This document shows positions 17,601-26,065 of a DNA stretch of 64,000 bases, piece by piece. The DNA is from Craspedostauros australis. Its lineage: Eukaryota > Bacillariophyta > Bacillariophyceae > Mastogloiales > Achnanthaceae. Location of the stretch: positions 1,922,001 through 1,986,000 of the forward strand of contig JAMXDE010000012.1 of assembly GCA_026770025.1 (NCBI GenBank), given 5' to 3'. The notes under the pieces are model-generated. The model saw only the letters and a list, made by a program, of their open reading frames with translations. It did no database searches and had not been told where the DNA came from. Each line of letters begins with the position of its first letter. Position 1 is the stretch's first letter. The position numbers and the translations under genes are program-made.

Positions 17601-20452
17601 CAGCTATCCTTGTCCAACTTGAAAGTATCGCCCCAGCCCGACACAGCGCCAGAGCCTCCACTTGTCGCCGTTTCTGGGGCTTCGCCACCACCACCAGTAA
17701 CATCATCATCGTCGTCGTCGTCGTCATCTGATTCATCGCCTGCGAACAGCCAGTTCACATACCAATCCAAGAACGGTTCCTTGTCGATCCTGTCCGATCC
17801 TGATGCAGATTCGCGCAGCTTCTTCATCGGCTTGCGGAATTCCTCTTCACCATACGTTGATCCCAGTGCCTTGAACAGCTTCGGGAACTCGGAAAAGCCC
17901 ACCTTGCCATCTGATCCTGCCATCTCTGTGAATGCTGCAGAAGCGGATTGCCGTTCTTCTTCTCGTTCGGCTCTTTCATCGGAGTCCAACGAGTCAGCGT
18001 CGTCATCATCGCCAGATTTCTTGACGCCACCATCGAGCAGCTTGCTGTACCAAGAGATGAAGGCATCTCGTGTGACATTTCCTGTCTTGTTGGGATCGAT
18101 GAGTGCGACTTGCTCATCGAACTCATCGCCACTGAATCCTTCGCCGAGGGCATCGATCATGTCTTCGATCTTGTCGATGGGGATGATGCCAGTCTTGTCG
18201 GTGTCGAATTCATTGAAGATGTTGTTGGCGGGAATCGCGTTGGGAGGGATGTTCACCTCGGTCGATTTCGTTTGGACAGTTTTCGGTTCGTCCTTTGGTG
18301 TGTCAGGTTGCTTGGTTCCGAAGAGCGGCTTGACCATCCCCTGGTTCAGCTGCGACGGCTTGTTGCCGAATGCAGATTGGAAGGGCGATTGCTGAGTTGT
18401 TTTCGTGGTACCCAGCGCTCCGAAAAGCGAGGTTGTGGACGCCTTCCCGAAGTTGAAGGTTGGCGGCGTCGATCCTGAGCCGAACACCATGTTGGAGCCG
18501 TCGCCAGAACCAAATGCCGACGACGAAGTGGTTTCTGTGGCTTGCTTCGGTTTGTCGGAAGCTGGCGTGGCGGGCGGTTTGTCGATAGTTTCCTTCTTGG
18601 GTGTTGCTGCGAATGCACCGAATCCTGTGTTCCCGCCGGAAGTGGATGCCAGTGCCCCAAATCCAAGTGACGACCCAGCTGATGCAGAGCCAAAAGTTGC
18701 AGATGGCGTGCTGCTGCCGAATGTCGAACCGAGGGGCGTGGTCTGTCCAAGGGGCTTGCTCGGAGTTCCAAAGGGCGTTGCGCTGCCAAAGGCAGAACCA
18801 CCACCGAGTGCTGAGGGTGAACCGAATGCTGCACCGCCTGAAGCTCCGAACGAAAACCCCGACGTTGACGTTTTGCTGGAGTCTTTGGGTGCCGCCGATC
18901 CTGCTGTCAACGACGATGGCTGGAAGGAGAAGGATGCTGGCGTCACGGAGTTGCCAAACAGCGATGTGGTGGTGCTGCCTGCTGCTCCGAACCCGAGCGT
19001 GCTCTTCGTGGCGATGCCCGCACCACCGAAAGGAGTTGTTTGCGTGGTGGGCTTTTGGAATGCCTTCATGGGAACGAATTCATCCGGGAGGGCCGTCTCC
19101 ACGGCGGACGCGAGTTGAGACAGTGCTGGGTTGCCCTCGTGCTCGAGGGAGAAGGAGGACAGCACTCCGTCGGTGGATGCGACAACGAGCCTGAGCTTTC
19201 CATCGTGGTGCGGAACAAGGCACAAGCCCACGGGGAAAGAGAATTCGTCATCGTCGTCCGTGGGTGTGGTGGCTTGGTGACCCTCCTGGAATTCCACCAA
19301 GGTCCAGCCATCGCCGCCTGCGGATGATTTAGCGACGATGGAGATATCCGAACCGACGTTGGCCGCGACTGCGATAAGCTGCAGATCATTGACTGTCGTG
19401 AAGGATGAGAAGAAGGCATGGCGACCGCCCTTCGGGACCGAGAAGAACGGGACGACGTCTCCGAGGTGCTTCCATGCGCTGACCGATGGTGCGGCACCGT
19501 CTGATGTGACATCCGCAACAAAGAGATGGACTTGGTGCTCAGCCGAATCGTCCTCTTCCTCCTCATCGTCTTCAACCGCATATTCGTCAGGCACGACGCG
19601 GCACATTCCCAGGACGACGGTACCATCCGATGAATCCATGTGCACGCAAGTCCATGGGATATCGATCTCCTCCCCGTAATCATCATCTTCGATCTTGGGC
19701 TCCGGGACGTCGCCGGTCTTGTTGAAGGTTCCGTCGATGTTGTACGAATAGACCTGTATCGAATCTGAATGAGTGCCGATGATGATGTCCAACGTGTCTG
19801 ATGCGCCGCTTCCATCTTTGGGCATGAGCCAGGATGCGCTCTTGGCCTTCGGAAGCGGGAAGTTGGCGCTGTGCAGCTGCAGCATGTCCTTGGGCTTCGC
19901 CAAGGCGGCGTCGAAGATCGAGATGGAGCCGGTCCCCGAATCCACAAGGAGCAAGGTGTAATCGCCGTCCCTCGGAACGAAAGAGAAGGTGTGGATAGGA
20001 CCAGCCGCGGACGCAGCATCGTCTCTGATGGACGAGGCCGGCAGCGCCGCGCTGGGCGTGACGTGAGAGTGCGCATCCTTGATCGTCCATCGGTGGTTGA
20101 AGATCTGCGATGTGACGTTGAAGCACTGGATGGATCCGTCCGTGCAGGCAAACGCCACCATGCGACCGTCCGCCGAGCATGTGAGGCTGATGGCTGGTTG
20201 GCGCAAGGTCATGGCAGTCTGCTCGACGAAGGGACCGCCCTCGTTGCTTCCCATGAGTCGCAGGCACCGCAGCACCGTGCCACCCTGCAGCTCGAAGAGA
20301 AGGTCCATGGACCGCTGGGACGGCGTCGCTGTGAGCCAGTTCAGGCCTGCCTTGGTCGGTCTCTGCGTGCTCTGCAGGCCCGCAGCCGCAGCGGACGCAT
20401 TGCTCGATGTTCCATCCAGCGTGAGCTTCAGGAAGTCGTCAAGGTCGCTCAT
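11657..20452 (-). CDS. giant FG nucleoporin, Nup214/Nup159-like, with duplicated EF-hand + RanBP2 zinc-finger modules
   Basis: One exon, 2931 aa. Residues ~40-430 read as a seven-bladed beta-propeller of the Nup159/Nup214 type (TCSADGRMVAFACTDGSIQC, IDIPWTCVHMDSSDGTVVLG, acidic loops). An FG-rich segment follows (~480-720). Two tandem modules (~735-1120 and ~1123-1490) each contain EF-hand-like segments (FNEFDTDKTGIIPIDKIED; ALIDPNKTGNVTRDAFISW; GSDGKVGFSEF), an Asp run, and a RanBP2-type zinc finger (W-K-C-x2-C-x10-C-x2-C). Then come about 15 copies of a ~25-residue repeat (AFPPMASKAPTPFGA, ~1490-1875), an alpha-helical coiled-coil region (~1975-2150), more FG sequence, and two copies of a C-terminal motif FYxxxNPxKVxEVDKxLxKYxGxE (~2545, ~2760). 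It should act in the nuclear pore's cytoplasmic filaments, binding transport factors and an mRNA-export helicase. The EF-hand content is unusual for a nucleoporin. Large plus-strand ORFs here are shadows. Confidence 0.87.
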   Translation of the reverse strand: MSDLDDFLKLTLDGTSSNASAAAAGLQSTQRPTKAGLNWLTATPSQRSMDLLFELQGGTVLRCLRLMGSNEGGPFVEQTAMTLRQPAISLTCSADGRMVAFACTDGSIQCFNVTSQIFNHRWTIKDAHSHVTPSAALPASSIRDDAASAAGPIHTFSFVPRDGDYTLLLVDSGTGSISIFDAALAKPKDMLQLHSANFPLPKAKSASWLMPKDGSGASDTLDIIIGTHSDSIQVYSYNIDGTFNKTGDVPEPKIEDDDYGEEIDIPWTCVHMDSSDGTVVLGMCRVVPDEYAVEDDEEEEDDSAEHQVHLFVADVTSDGAAPSVSAWKHLGDVVPFFSVPKGGRHAFFSSFTTVNDLQLIAVAANVGSDISIVAKSSAGGDGWTLVEFQEGHQATTPTDDDDEFSFPVGLCLVPHHDGKLRLVVASTDGVLSSFSLEHEGNPALSQLASAVETALPDEFVPMKAFQKPTTQTTPFGGAGIATKSTLGFGAAGSTTTSLFGNSVTPASFSFQPSSLTAGSAAPKDSSKTSTSGFSFGASGGAAFGSPSALGGGSAFGSATPFGTPSKPLGQTTPLGSTFGSSTPSATFGSASAGSSLGFGALASTSGGNTGFGAFAATPKKETIDKPPATPASDKPKQATETTSSSAFGSGDGSNMVFGSGSTPPTFNFGKASTTSLFGALGTTKTTQQSPFQSAFGNKPSQLNQGMVKPLFGTKQPDTPKDEPKTVQTKSTEVNIPPNAIPANNIFNEFDTDKTGIIPIDKIEDMIDALGEGFSGDEFDEQVALIDPNKTGNVTRDAFISWYSKLLDGGVKKSGDDDDADSLDSDERAEREEERQSASAAFTEMAGSDGKVGFSEFPKLFKALGSTYGEEEFRKPMKKLRESASGSDRIDKEPFLDWYVNWLFAGDESDDDDDDDDDVTGGGGEAPETATSGGSGAVSGWGDTFKLDKDSWKCDVCSVRNSGTATECAACETVRPGSKKANKESKAKESGSSSSGIGQSGFSFGGASSGGGAIGSGGFSFGALSATSAASSKVPPPPPPPPSSSLFGGGGGAGSAGDGKSKMSFGFGSGASSGGGFSFGAAPASASDGKSIFGASTGFSFGGASSTTPVKETKSIVAPTPPSTIPPNAIPANNIFNEFDTNKTGIIPIDKIEDMIDALGEGFSGDEFDEQVALIDPNKTGNVTRDAFISWYSKLLDGGAKKSGDDDDADSLDSDERAEREEERQSASAAFTEMAGSDGKVGFSEFPKLFKALGSTYGEEEFRKPMKKLRGSASGSDRIDKEPFLDWYVNWLFAGDESDDDDDDDDGTGGGGEAPETATSGGSGAVSGWGDTFKLDKDSWKCDVCSVRNSGTATECAACETVRPGSKKANKESKAKESGSSSSGIGQSGFSFGGASSGGGAIGSGGFSFGALSATSAASSKVPPPPPPPPSSSLFGGGGGAGSAGDGKSKMSFGFGSGTSSGGGFSFGATALAPPSAVPSNDKSALGGSAAFPPMASKAPTPFDAAAPKPKPNSGSSAFPPMASKAPTPFGGSASKPKPSGGSSAAFPPMASKAPTPFGAAASKPKPSGSSSAAFPPLSSKAPTPFGAIASKPKPSGSSTAFPPMASKAPTPFGATAPKPKPSGSSAAFPPMASKAPTPFGATASKPKPSGSSSAAFPPLSSKAPTPFGAAAPKPKSSGSSSAAFPPMASKAPTPFGATVSKPKPSGSSSAAFPPMASKAPTPFGATASKPKPSGSSSAAFPPLSSKAPTPFGAAAPKPKPSGSSSAAFPPMASKAPTPFGAAAAKPKPSGSSSAFPPMSSKAPTPFGATANKSQPSGGSSSAFPPMSTKAPTPFGAGANKPKSSGSSSSAFPPISAKAPTPFGGSSTAFSAKPASTGPSPFAAFSAKPPSSSSGAASGSSSVASNTLPFGATTSATDPNAPSASGASTFGVATGKPVTSAAQSSASPMAQTSQQKGGSAKPHAAPLSTKNLSDAAVEFQAVADNFKKHIAKVSSMVQEVSLDQAMQEKVNQHVNEIQSIRTSCIDLDKSLLEFRKQNAFILARKTDASRQAAEARRLLEKAANADVRNGEDSIAKSEPLDMASEARRRLFACQAMQVKTKSDTLRQRLDMVESMRTSAPEGRIAVLKGVMITNKKVQSFGKMVNRIEAKAQNVSKLLPTTARGQRQSRSIAYGRSTTTYGLASPTFVRRKKIQQPRMPALFSPQKKPSRAKQESSVGQWKHAESIVQRLGQGAATIVRIDDLKPVIDGQSSAKRRQKTATMASIAPSTPTFSSPSPQLSALTPSSFDQRNTGGGSQQVFMFSPPSARKLRSGWDHPVQNELDQARRLNFAFSQDLKESTVNDVSKDALASFGTTPERVSAANKVVKTGVRTPPKPPVQSKPPVAAPQAAKKAAQAPAASSAAFPPLSTKAPSNPFSKKTSSSAPSKPDSKPATASASASSSYPPVSGVAPKSFKELTSKPSNDAKREGASSLFSNPSSGSKAKASDEEQASAVAPKPPSSAAPAFSAMSTMGSLGLSLGVGSSSSSAAPGIAPKDDFKALLTSFYQNHNPSKVGEVDKTLQKYMGREKEMFAKLAAKYKTTSPLDAGAGSVTGAAGAPPAASNPQSSGVSAFPSTSASQGAASSGFGSAFSSSAPSSAPSPFALSGSSKPGTTPFGTASAAAPFGQPQQQQSAPKPATAAAPAGGGFSAFSGATNSMTTNASPFLPAQTSNTMASASPFGSAPASATPFGQPAQQPGAFGAPTGAQSQAKFNGLTAREMLVKFYNEKNPTKVAEVDKLLAKYVGKEEQLFRNLAKKYQLDPSVFGVSSSAAPPAGGFGMAAAAAPNAFGSPSNLGSNAVFGQSPGFGQPPPQAQPSQGSAFGSSTPFGSTTTSGFGSLAQSSGAATFGSSAAGGAPGFSSQGAPSGFGAFGSPTPGGFGSAAASPFGSARR
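14830..15985 (-). repeat. in-gene tandem array of ~75-81-bp FG-type units
   Basis: About 15 head-to-tail units inside the nucleoporin gene, each encoding the pattern SS-AFPPM-[AS]SKAPTPFG-A-KPKPSG. Conserved codons and few indels suggest continuing homogenisation. The array is the source of the long antisense ORFs on the plus strand (for example 14655-16298). Confidence 0.85.
16055..17084 (-). repeat. 1.03-kb near-identical direct duplication, copy B (C-terminal copy)
   Basis: Matches 17219-18251 almost base for base (offset 1164-1167 bp), with only scattered substitutions and one codon of length difference in the Asp run. It encodes the second EF-hand/zinc-finger/FG module of the nucleoporin. 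Confidence 0.9.
17219..18251 (-). repeat. 1.03-kb near-identical direct duplication, copy A (N-terminal copy)
   Basis: Partner of 16055-17084. The reading frame is kept across both copies, so the duplication added about 388 residues to the protein without breaking it. Synonymous as well as amino-acid positions are mostly identical, so the event is recent or the copies undergo gene conversion. Confidence 0.9.
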
Positions 20453-21588
20453 GCTGCTCTAATCTCTGCTGCCTCGCCGTTCCCAAGTGCGGGTTCAGGT
20501 CCTGCCTCCTTGGCTGCTCGTGGTTGTACTCGTGGTCTAATATAGAATATAATAGAGCAGAGCAGGTTTGTTGCAACTTGCTGTTGTATCCTCGCTGGGC
20601 TGCGTTGATGCGGCCTTCGACAAATGTTGTGATCCAATGCACTTGGATTCGCCTGATGCTTCCACGATCCTCCACCAGCAGCCGTACCGGAGCACGACTC
20701 GCACTCGCACTCAGAGTCGCAGTGGAGATAATTGACACGGAGAGAGGCACGGCGCTGATCGTGTCTGGAGCGTCCTTGCCTGTTTGCCTGTTTGCCTGTT
20801 TGCTTGTTTGCCTCCCTTGCTTGTTTGCTTCTTGGTTTACTTGTACCCTTCACACTCTTCACACTCTTTGCACTCTTTGCACTCTTTGCACTCTTCACAA
20901 CCCAAGGAGAGACATGCTCTCTGGGCTTCATGGAAGAATGGATGTGTTTGAAATCAAGGAGAGGAGACAGAGGGCTGCCTCTCCTGTTTTCTGTGGTCTT
21001 GTCGATCTTTGTTGGTTGTTGTGGGTCCGCACTCAGCAACGCCGCCAATTTTGAATCATTTTGAAAAGAAGCCAGTGAACGACTATGCAAGTACTTTAGC
21101 GTATCCAACACAATCAAGATAGTTGCTGTCTCTATGGTACACAGAGAGAGAGAGAGCCCGTACATGAGTGCCATCACTCGTACATACTCGACATAGCACC
21201 ATACAGAAGCTTTAGTGAATTCTTGTCCTTAGGATGCAATGCAGCATTGATCGCACCACATATTGCAGATATCCGTAGAGTAGAGCATTTCAATGGGCAA
21301 CTGCTGGTTTTCTTGTGGCATCCCCATCGACCATCGCCAGCACGTGTACATACATATAGTGCCTTATTGAGGAGACGCTCAAGGCTGCACGCAACAACTC
21401 TGCACAATGGCAAGGCGCATGGGTGGCAACAGCAACGCGACTATTTACACTATTGCCGTGTTGGCACTCCACGGCATTCGGTGAAAGTAGAATAGGGCAG
21501 AGCGGAATGCCGCGATGATAGCTGACCACACCATGCCCACACCATTCGTATTATCTCTGACGATGTCAATCCGACAATGTCACCATCT
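20453..21588. other. intergenic with short tandem repeats
   Basis: No supported gene. Holds the upstream region of the nucleoporin gene, a TGTTTGCC-type 8-bp repeat (about 20777-20828), a 9-bp CACTCTTTG-type repeat (about 20846-20897) and a short GA run near 21142. Confidence 0.5.
20846..20897. repeat. 9-bp minisatellite (CACTCTTTG/CACTCTTCA)
   Basis: Five to six adjacent copies of a 9-bp unit that alternates between CACTCTTCA and CACTCTTTG. Confidence 0.8.
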
Positions 21589-22446
21589 TCACGCCGCCTT
21601 GCCGATCAAAAACAGAACGGCGTAATCCTGCTTGTTGCATCCCTCGACGGAGGGCATGATGGCGCCAGGCGAAACAGGGAAGTCTCTTTGGTTGGCAGTC
21701 AGAGGAGATCCGTTCTGTCCTGGCGCAGGACTGTAGCGTGCGGATCGGCATGGAAGATGCGTAACATCATACAAAGTGCCTTCGTCCAGCTTCCAATTTC
21801 CAGCGGCGTCCACCGTCAAACCGGTCGTCGTCATGCGCCCGCCCGTGACGAGGTATCGCCCAGCCGACAACGGAAACTCTGGCGCCTCCATGATGAGACC
21901 GTGCTCCTCGACCCACCAGTCGTTGAGGTCGAACTTCCAACCAGCCGGCGCCATGTTGTCGCGCTGTGCCAGCTTCTCCTCGTACTGGCGCAGCCAAACG
22001 CCGCGCGGACCAGGATCCAGACGCCACAATCCCCACTCCTCAGCGCCGCTGCCGGACGTGGCCTTGGGATCGCCGAGGGCCGCGATGAACTGCGTTGTGG
22101 GCAATCGCTTGAAGTTGGACGGCGTGTACACGTTGGTTTGGTACAGCTGCGCGGCCGACACGCCCGAGGCGCCCAGCAATCCCACCGACACTGCGTTGAT
22201 GATCAGATTGCGGCGTGCTGGATTCTCGACTGTCTCATCGATGAAGGTTTCGTCGTCGATGCTGTCGTCTTTCCCGTCGTTCTTGGCGTGCAGCGCGGGC
22301 GATGCGAGATTGGTATTGCCATTGGTTCCAACAGATCCGGGTGCCGACAGCCAGGAAGCGAGTGGTTGGAATGCTGATACGGATGTCAGAGCGAAGACTG
22401 ACAGGCAAACGCCAATTCGAAGGAATGTGGTAGGTAATGGCTGCAT
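21589..22446 (-). CDS. nucleus-encoded plastid protein with bipartite plus twin-arginine (lumenal) targeting
   Basis: 285 aa, single exon. Residues 1-25 are a signal peptide ending TSVSA, followed by FQP at 26-28: the ASAFAP-like junction that directs proteins into the four-membrane plastids of diatoms. A transit-peptide-like stretch follows. Around residues 77-99 a second signal, ARRN then a hydrophobic run (LIINAVSVGLLGASGVSA), looks like a Tat signal for the thylakoid lumen. The mature part (~100-285) is rich in Trp and Gly (EEWGLWRLDPGPRGVWLRQY; WKFDLNDWWVEEHG; GRYLVTGGRMTTTG), contains two conserved-looking cysteines (LPCRSARYSP and EGCNKQDY) and ends in GKAA. I do not recognise the mature domain. 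The lumenal location is well supported; a photosystem role is only a guess. Confidence 0.85.
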   Translation of the reverse strand: MQPLPTTFLRIGVCLSVFALTSVSAFQPLASWLSAPGSVGTNGNTNLASPALHAKNDGKDDSIDDETFIDETVENPARRNLIINAVSVGLLGASGVSAAQLYQTNVYTPSNFKRLPTTQFIAALGDPKATSGSGAEEWGLWRLDPGPRGVWLRQYEEKLAQRDNMAPAGWKFDLNDWWVEEHGLIMEAPEFPLSAGRYLVTGGRMTTTGLTVDAAGNWKLDEGTLYDVTHLPCRSARYSPAPGQNGSPLTANQRDFPVSPGAIMPSVEGCNKQDYAVLFLIGKAA

Positions 22447-23345
22447 GATTGCGATCTCGTGGGATGTATCTCCGTTGTTGCAAATACGATCAGAGCACGA
22501 TTAGTTCAGCGTAACTTTGGCTGTGACTGGCTGTGACTGTGGAGCGCCTTTGATGGGCCGTTGATGCTTGTCGTCATGGTGATTTGGTCAGGTGTTGTTG
22601 CGTTTCGATACTTTGGGTTGTGTTGCGATGAGTTGGTCATTACCACCACAAACGCCAACACAGAAGCAAAGACGGAGAACATCCGCAAAATGCGTCACCA
22701 TCTTGACTGAGTCAGTCACGGTTGCCCAAAGATACGAGTGCAGTCTATCTGTATGAGTAGAGAGGATCACGCCTCCCATACACTGGTACTCTACAACTAT
22801 CCATGCCCACAGGAACGTTTGCGCTTGCATCTTCGGTGGCTTGAGTGCCTGTGGTGGAGTGCTTGTTCTTGCCTGCGGTTGCTGACTCATCAGGCAACTC
22901 ACAATCTCGTCACGATCGTGATCACGATCATCGCTGAACGAACACTTCGGCATGATGGTGCGAAAAGGAGCCCCAGCCTGCTCTTGATTACCCTTGTGCG
23001 AGGACAGTTTCTTGGAGAGAGAAAGGAGAACACAGCAGTCGATACTTGCGGCGTTTCTCTCTATGAGGAAGATCAGGAAGCACTTGCCTCTAGTATCTAT
23101 TATATTATATCAAACTCGAGTCCACTTCGCCTCATGGAGGGATTGACGATCAGCCGGTTTCAGTCGGGTGCCGTGGGACCTGACGACGGGAAGAAAAATT
23201 GTCCGAGAGCCGTTCTTGTCAGTTCGTGCGTTCACCAGTTTGTGCTTTCTGCTACTTGGTTGACCTCTTCGCTTTGTCGTGCAATGTCGAACCTCTCACG
23301 GTTCCAACAGCCCCTCACTGATCCCCACCAGATCAGCTTCAACCG
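22447..23345. other. intergenic between the plastid-protein gene and the LINE
   Basis: Contains the upstream region of the plastid-protein gene. A 203-codon plus-strand frame ends at 23349, but it lacks protein-like composition and its last codons fall in the LINE target site, so I do not call it a gene. Confidence 0.4.
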
Positions 23346-23363
23346 ATGAATTATCCCGAGAGA
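23346..23363. repeat. 18-bp target-site duplication, 5' copy (LINE)
   Basis: ATGAATTATCCCGAGAGA, repeated exactly at 31785-31802 on the far side of the LINE; the flanking bases differ. Confidence 0.93.
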
Positions 23364-23449
23364 TAGTTTCGGAATTCCGACAAACCAAAACAACGAAAAA
23401 ATAAAAACTAATTAATCCCCTAGTACAACACAAACAACAGCAAAGCAAA

Positions 23450-26065
23450 ATGACTTCGAACAACGAACCCAACACGACCCAACGCGAAGAGATGGAGCAA
23501 GATGACGAGCCAACTTTGAAGCTTCCCACCAAGGAACCCGACAAGGCAGGGACCCAGGGAAGCATAGAAGCAAGCAACCACCACCGAGCCCGACGCCAAG
23601 CAAAAAGAGCCATCCCATACGACGGAGGAGCGGAGGAGAACGACCCAGAAGACGTATCAGTGACATACAAACCCAGATCCAGCACCTTCAAGACAGCAGC
23701 CAACAAAACCGGGCTTGATATCACCCCGTACGAGAGAGCCACAGGCGACGGATCCATCGACCGCGCGGCGAAAGCAGCATGGAGAGCAAGAGCCGTGTGG
23801 TACAACAGGGATGAAGCTACAGCCGACAGAGAGAACCCAACGATCAAGCAGTGGGAGCACTACTTCCGCGATCTGGCCGACGGCAGAGTCACGGCATTTG
23901 GGCCGGTCACCCTTCCAAACAGGGACCCAACCAGACTGAGACTGCTCCAATTCGTGGTAAACGTGGCATCGACCAACCCCCACGTCGTATTCAAAGCCCA
24001 CCTCAACAGCGATGGAACAGTCAAGAGCGCAAGAGCCGTCAAAGTATGGAAGGCAGCCAACAGGGTTCTGGGATCTAACTACGACCTCGGCACATCACCC
24101 ACCGACGAGCCCAGCATCAACAGAGACAGCATGGAGGACCTCACCCTACACAATAAGCCAACAACGGAAACGGCGGAAGGCGATCATCGCGTGGGGTCAG
24201 GAGTGGCGACCATGCCAGCAGGCGTGAACACTGGACTCATGGACACAGACAGCGACGACTCGTACATCAGCAACCAACCCACCAAGCGTACCAGATTCAA
24301 GTCACCCAAAAGCACCACCGAACCAAGAAACATCAGCCAACAAAGCATCGACGGCTCAACGTCCACGGAATCCAGCCAGAGCCAGGACACTTCCGCAGAC
24401 TCCGGAGTAACAAGGAACCGAAGCAGACGCAGTACAGCCAACAAAGAGAAAACCAACCAAGATGATGCGTCAGTGAGCTCCGACGATGAGTCAAACACCT
24501 CCCAAACCAAAATCGCGGCCCCACGACACGCATTTGACACGAGATTCACGATCAAACTCAACGTGGACAGGACAGAGGAGGACACCACAGCAGCGGTACG
24601 AGACAGAATCAAGCGGTGGTTCAGACAAGTACGGCGCATCGACCCGTCGGCAGTCATCCTCCCTTGGCGAGAATCGGGCAACACAGGTCCGCATATCGCG
24701 CACACAGGCCAAATCCCCGAGAGAATGGACGAACTCCGCACATTCTTCCCCGGCCTACGCGCACCGTCAGGAGCCACAGGCATCACATACGCCAAAGTCC
24801 GAATCACCACCAGAGACAACCCCTTTGACATCACAGCTGACAGAAATTCAGAGCTCAACGCCTATTACTACAACGAGCACGAAGGCCTCTACGAAGCACA
24901 ACTCCAACACGCAGAAGAGGTGAAGGAAATCGGATTTTTACTGTACTCCGGAGGATTCACGGACGTCAACAGCACAGTGGACGTGATCAACAGAAGCCTC
25001 AGGCGACTCAACAGCGATATCCGAGTCGGCGGGAAGCTCAAAAACATCATCCAAGTGAGTGACGAGACCAGAGACAAGTTCAAGGACGGCAAGCGCCACT
25101 GGTCAGTACAACCGTGGAGAGCGGTGAAACTTGAAGTGGAGAGAACACAAGCGCACGCAGCGGTGGAAGAAGTGGCCCGGCTATTCAACTCACGCACAGA
25201 GAGACCCGGCGCGATGAACTTCAGATTTCTGCCAGACAAGAAATACGAACAGATGTCACGCAAGAAGACAGAGTTCAGGGAAGGGATCGTGGCCAAACAT
25301 CAAGCCATCCTCTCTGTCATAGAGTACTCGGACGCCGACGGAGTGCAACACCTCGACAAGAAAGTCAAGAGCAAACACGGACAGTCCATAACGCTCAGAA
25401 AGCTCATCCTCCGCGAAACCGACAGTGCCGGGAACAAAATCTTTCACAGCGTGGACAGAGCGCGAGGCACAGACGACCAGATCGTGGCTCACTCCTTTCC
25501 GGAATACCTGGAGGAAGCAAAACACATCATGGGGCTACTCCCGGCGATAGCACGACACAAAGTTGGGCCCAAAGCAGAGAGATGGTTCAGCCCCGAAGTA
25601 TGGGTGGCCAGCCTCAACATCACGCATGACCCGGAAACCAACGACTACACGTCTCCGGACACTCACTACCTCGAGAACATCGCCGATGAAGAGTTCCCGG
25701 CCAGTGTCATCATCACCAACATACCGGATGTGATGCCAGTCGCGCACCGACCAGCAGCGCTCGACAACAGGAGCATCTTCAACCCCAACTCGACCGTGGC
25801 CACCAACCGATCCATTGACTCTGCCTACACCATCGCCCCACTGGGCATGACGCATGCTTCCCCCAGCGAAGACACAACACAAAACGCCAATCACGCTAGC
25901 GCCAGCAACACAGGCAGCATACTCAGGACAGGCAACGATTCCAGGTATGGCCAGCCCCAGACCAAGGAACAGCAACTCCTCGCACAGGTCCAGGCTCTCC
26001 GACGTGAACTCGGCAAACCCAATGGCGACCCTCCGCAGCCCAATGGAGGACCTCCAACATGTTAG
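23450..26065 (+). CDS. LINE ORF1 protein, 871 aa
   Basis: First ORF of the LINE. The N-terminal ~360 residues are acidic, Ser/Thr- and Asn-rich and look disordered. From about residue 360 (HAFDTRFTIKLNVDRTEEDT) to ~760 there is a folded mixed alpha/beta region with blocks such as EIGFLLYSGGF, RHWSVQPWRAVKLEVERTQ and IRNAVKF-like basic segments; I do not recognise it. A short heptad-like helix (QQLLAQVQALRRELGK) sits near the C-terminus and could oligomerise. No CCHC zinc knuckle is visible, which many LINE ORF1 proteins carry. The presumed role is RNA binding in the ribonucleoprotein particle, by analogy with other ORF1 proteins. The stop codon lies inside the start region of ORF2. Confidence 0.9.
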   Translation: MTSNNEPNTTQREEMEQDDEPTLKLPTKEPDKAGTQGSIEASNHHRARRQAKRAIPYDGGAEENDPEDVSVTYKPRSSTFKTAANKTGLDITPYERATGDGSIDRAAKAAWRARAVWYNRDEATADRENPTIKQWEHYFRDLADGRVTAFGPVTLPNRDPTRLRLLQFVVNVASTNPHVVFKAHLNSDGTVKSARAVKVWKAANRVLGSNYDLGTSPTDEPSINRDSMEDLTLHNKPTTETAEGDHRVGSGVATMPAGVNTGLMDTDSDDSYISNQPTKRTRFKSPKSTTEPRNISQQSIDGSTSTESSQSQDTSADSGVTRNRSRRSTANKEKTNQDDASVSSDDESNTSQTKIAAPRHAFDTRFTIKLNVDRTEEDTTAAVRDRIKRWFRQVRRIDPSAVILPWRESGNTGPHIAHTGQIPERMDELRTFFPGLRAPSGATGITYAKVRITTRDNPFDITADRNSELNAYYYNEHEGLYEAQLQHAEEVKEIGFLLYSGGFTDVNSTVDVINRSLRRLNSDIRVGGKLKNIIQVSDETRDKFKDGKRHWSVQPWRAVKLEVERTQAHAAVEEVARLFNSRTERPGAMNFRFLPDKKYEQMSRKKTEFREGIVAKHQAILSVIEYSDADGVQHLDKKVKSKHGQSITLRKLILRETDSAGNKIFHSVDRARGTDDQIVAHSFPEYLEEAKHIMGLLPAIARHKVGPKAERWFSPEVWVASLNITHDPETNDYTSPDTHYLENIADEEFPASVIITNIPDVMPVAHRPAALDNRSIFNPNSTVATNRSIDSAYTIAPLGMTHASPSEDTTQNANHASASNTGSILRTGNDSRYGQPQTKEQQLLAQVQALRRELGKPNGDPPQPNGGPPTC

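Noticed and set aside
22738-23349. 203-codon plus-strand ORF ending in the LINE target site, as a gene disrupted by the LINE
   Set aside because: Composition is not protein-like, and joining the two flanks of the LINE does not extend any good frame; the insertion fits the 3' flank of the cardiolipin synthase gene instead.
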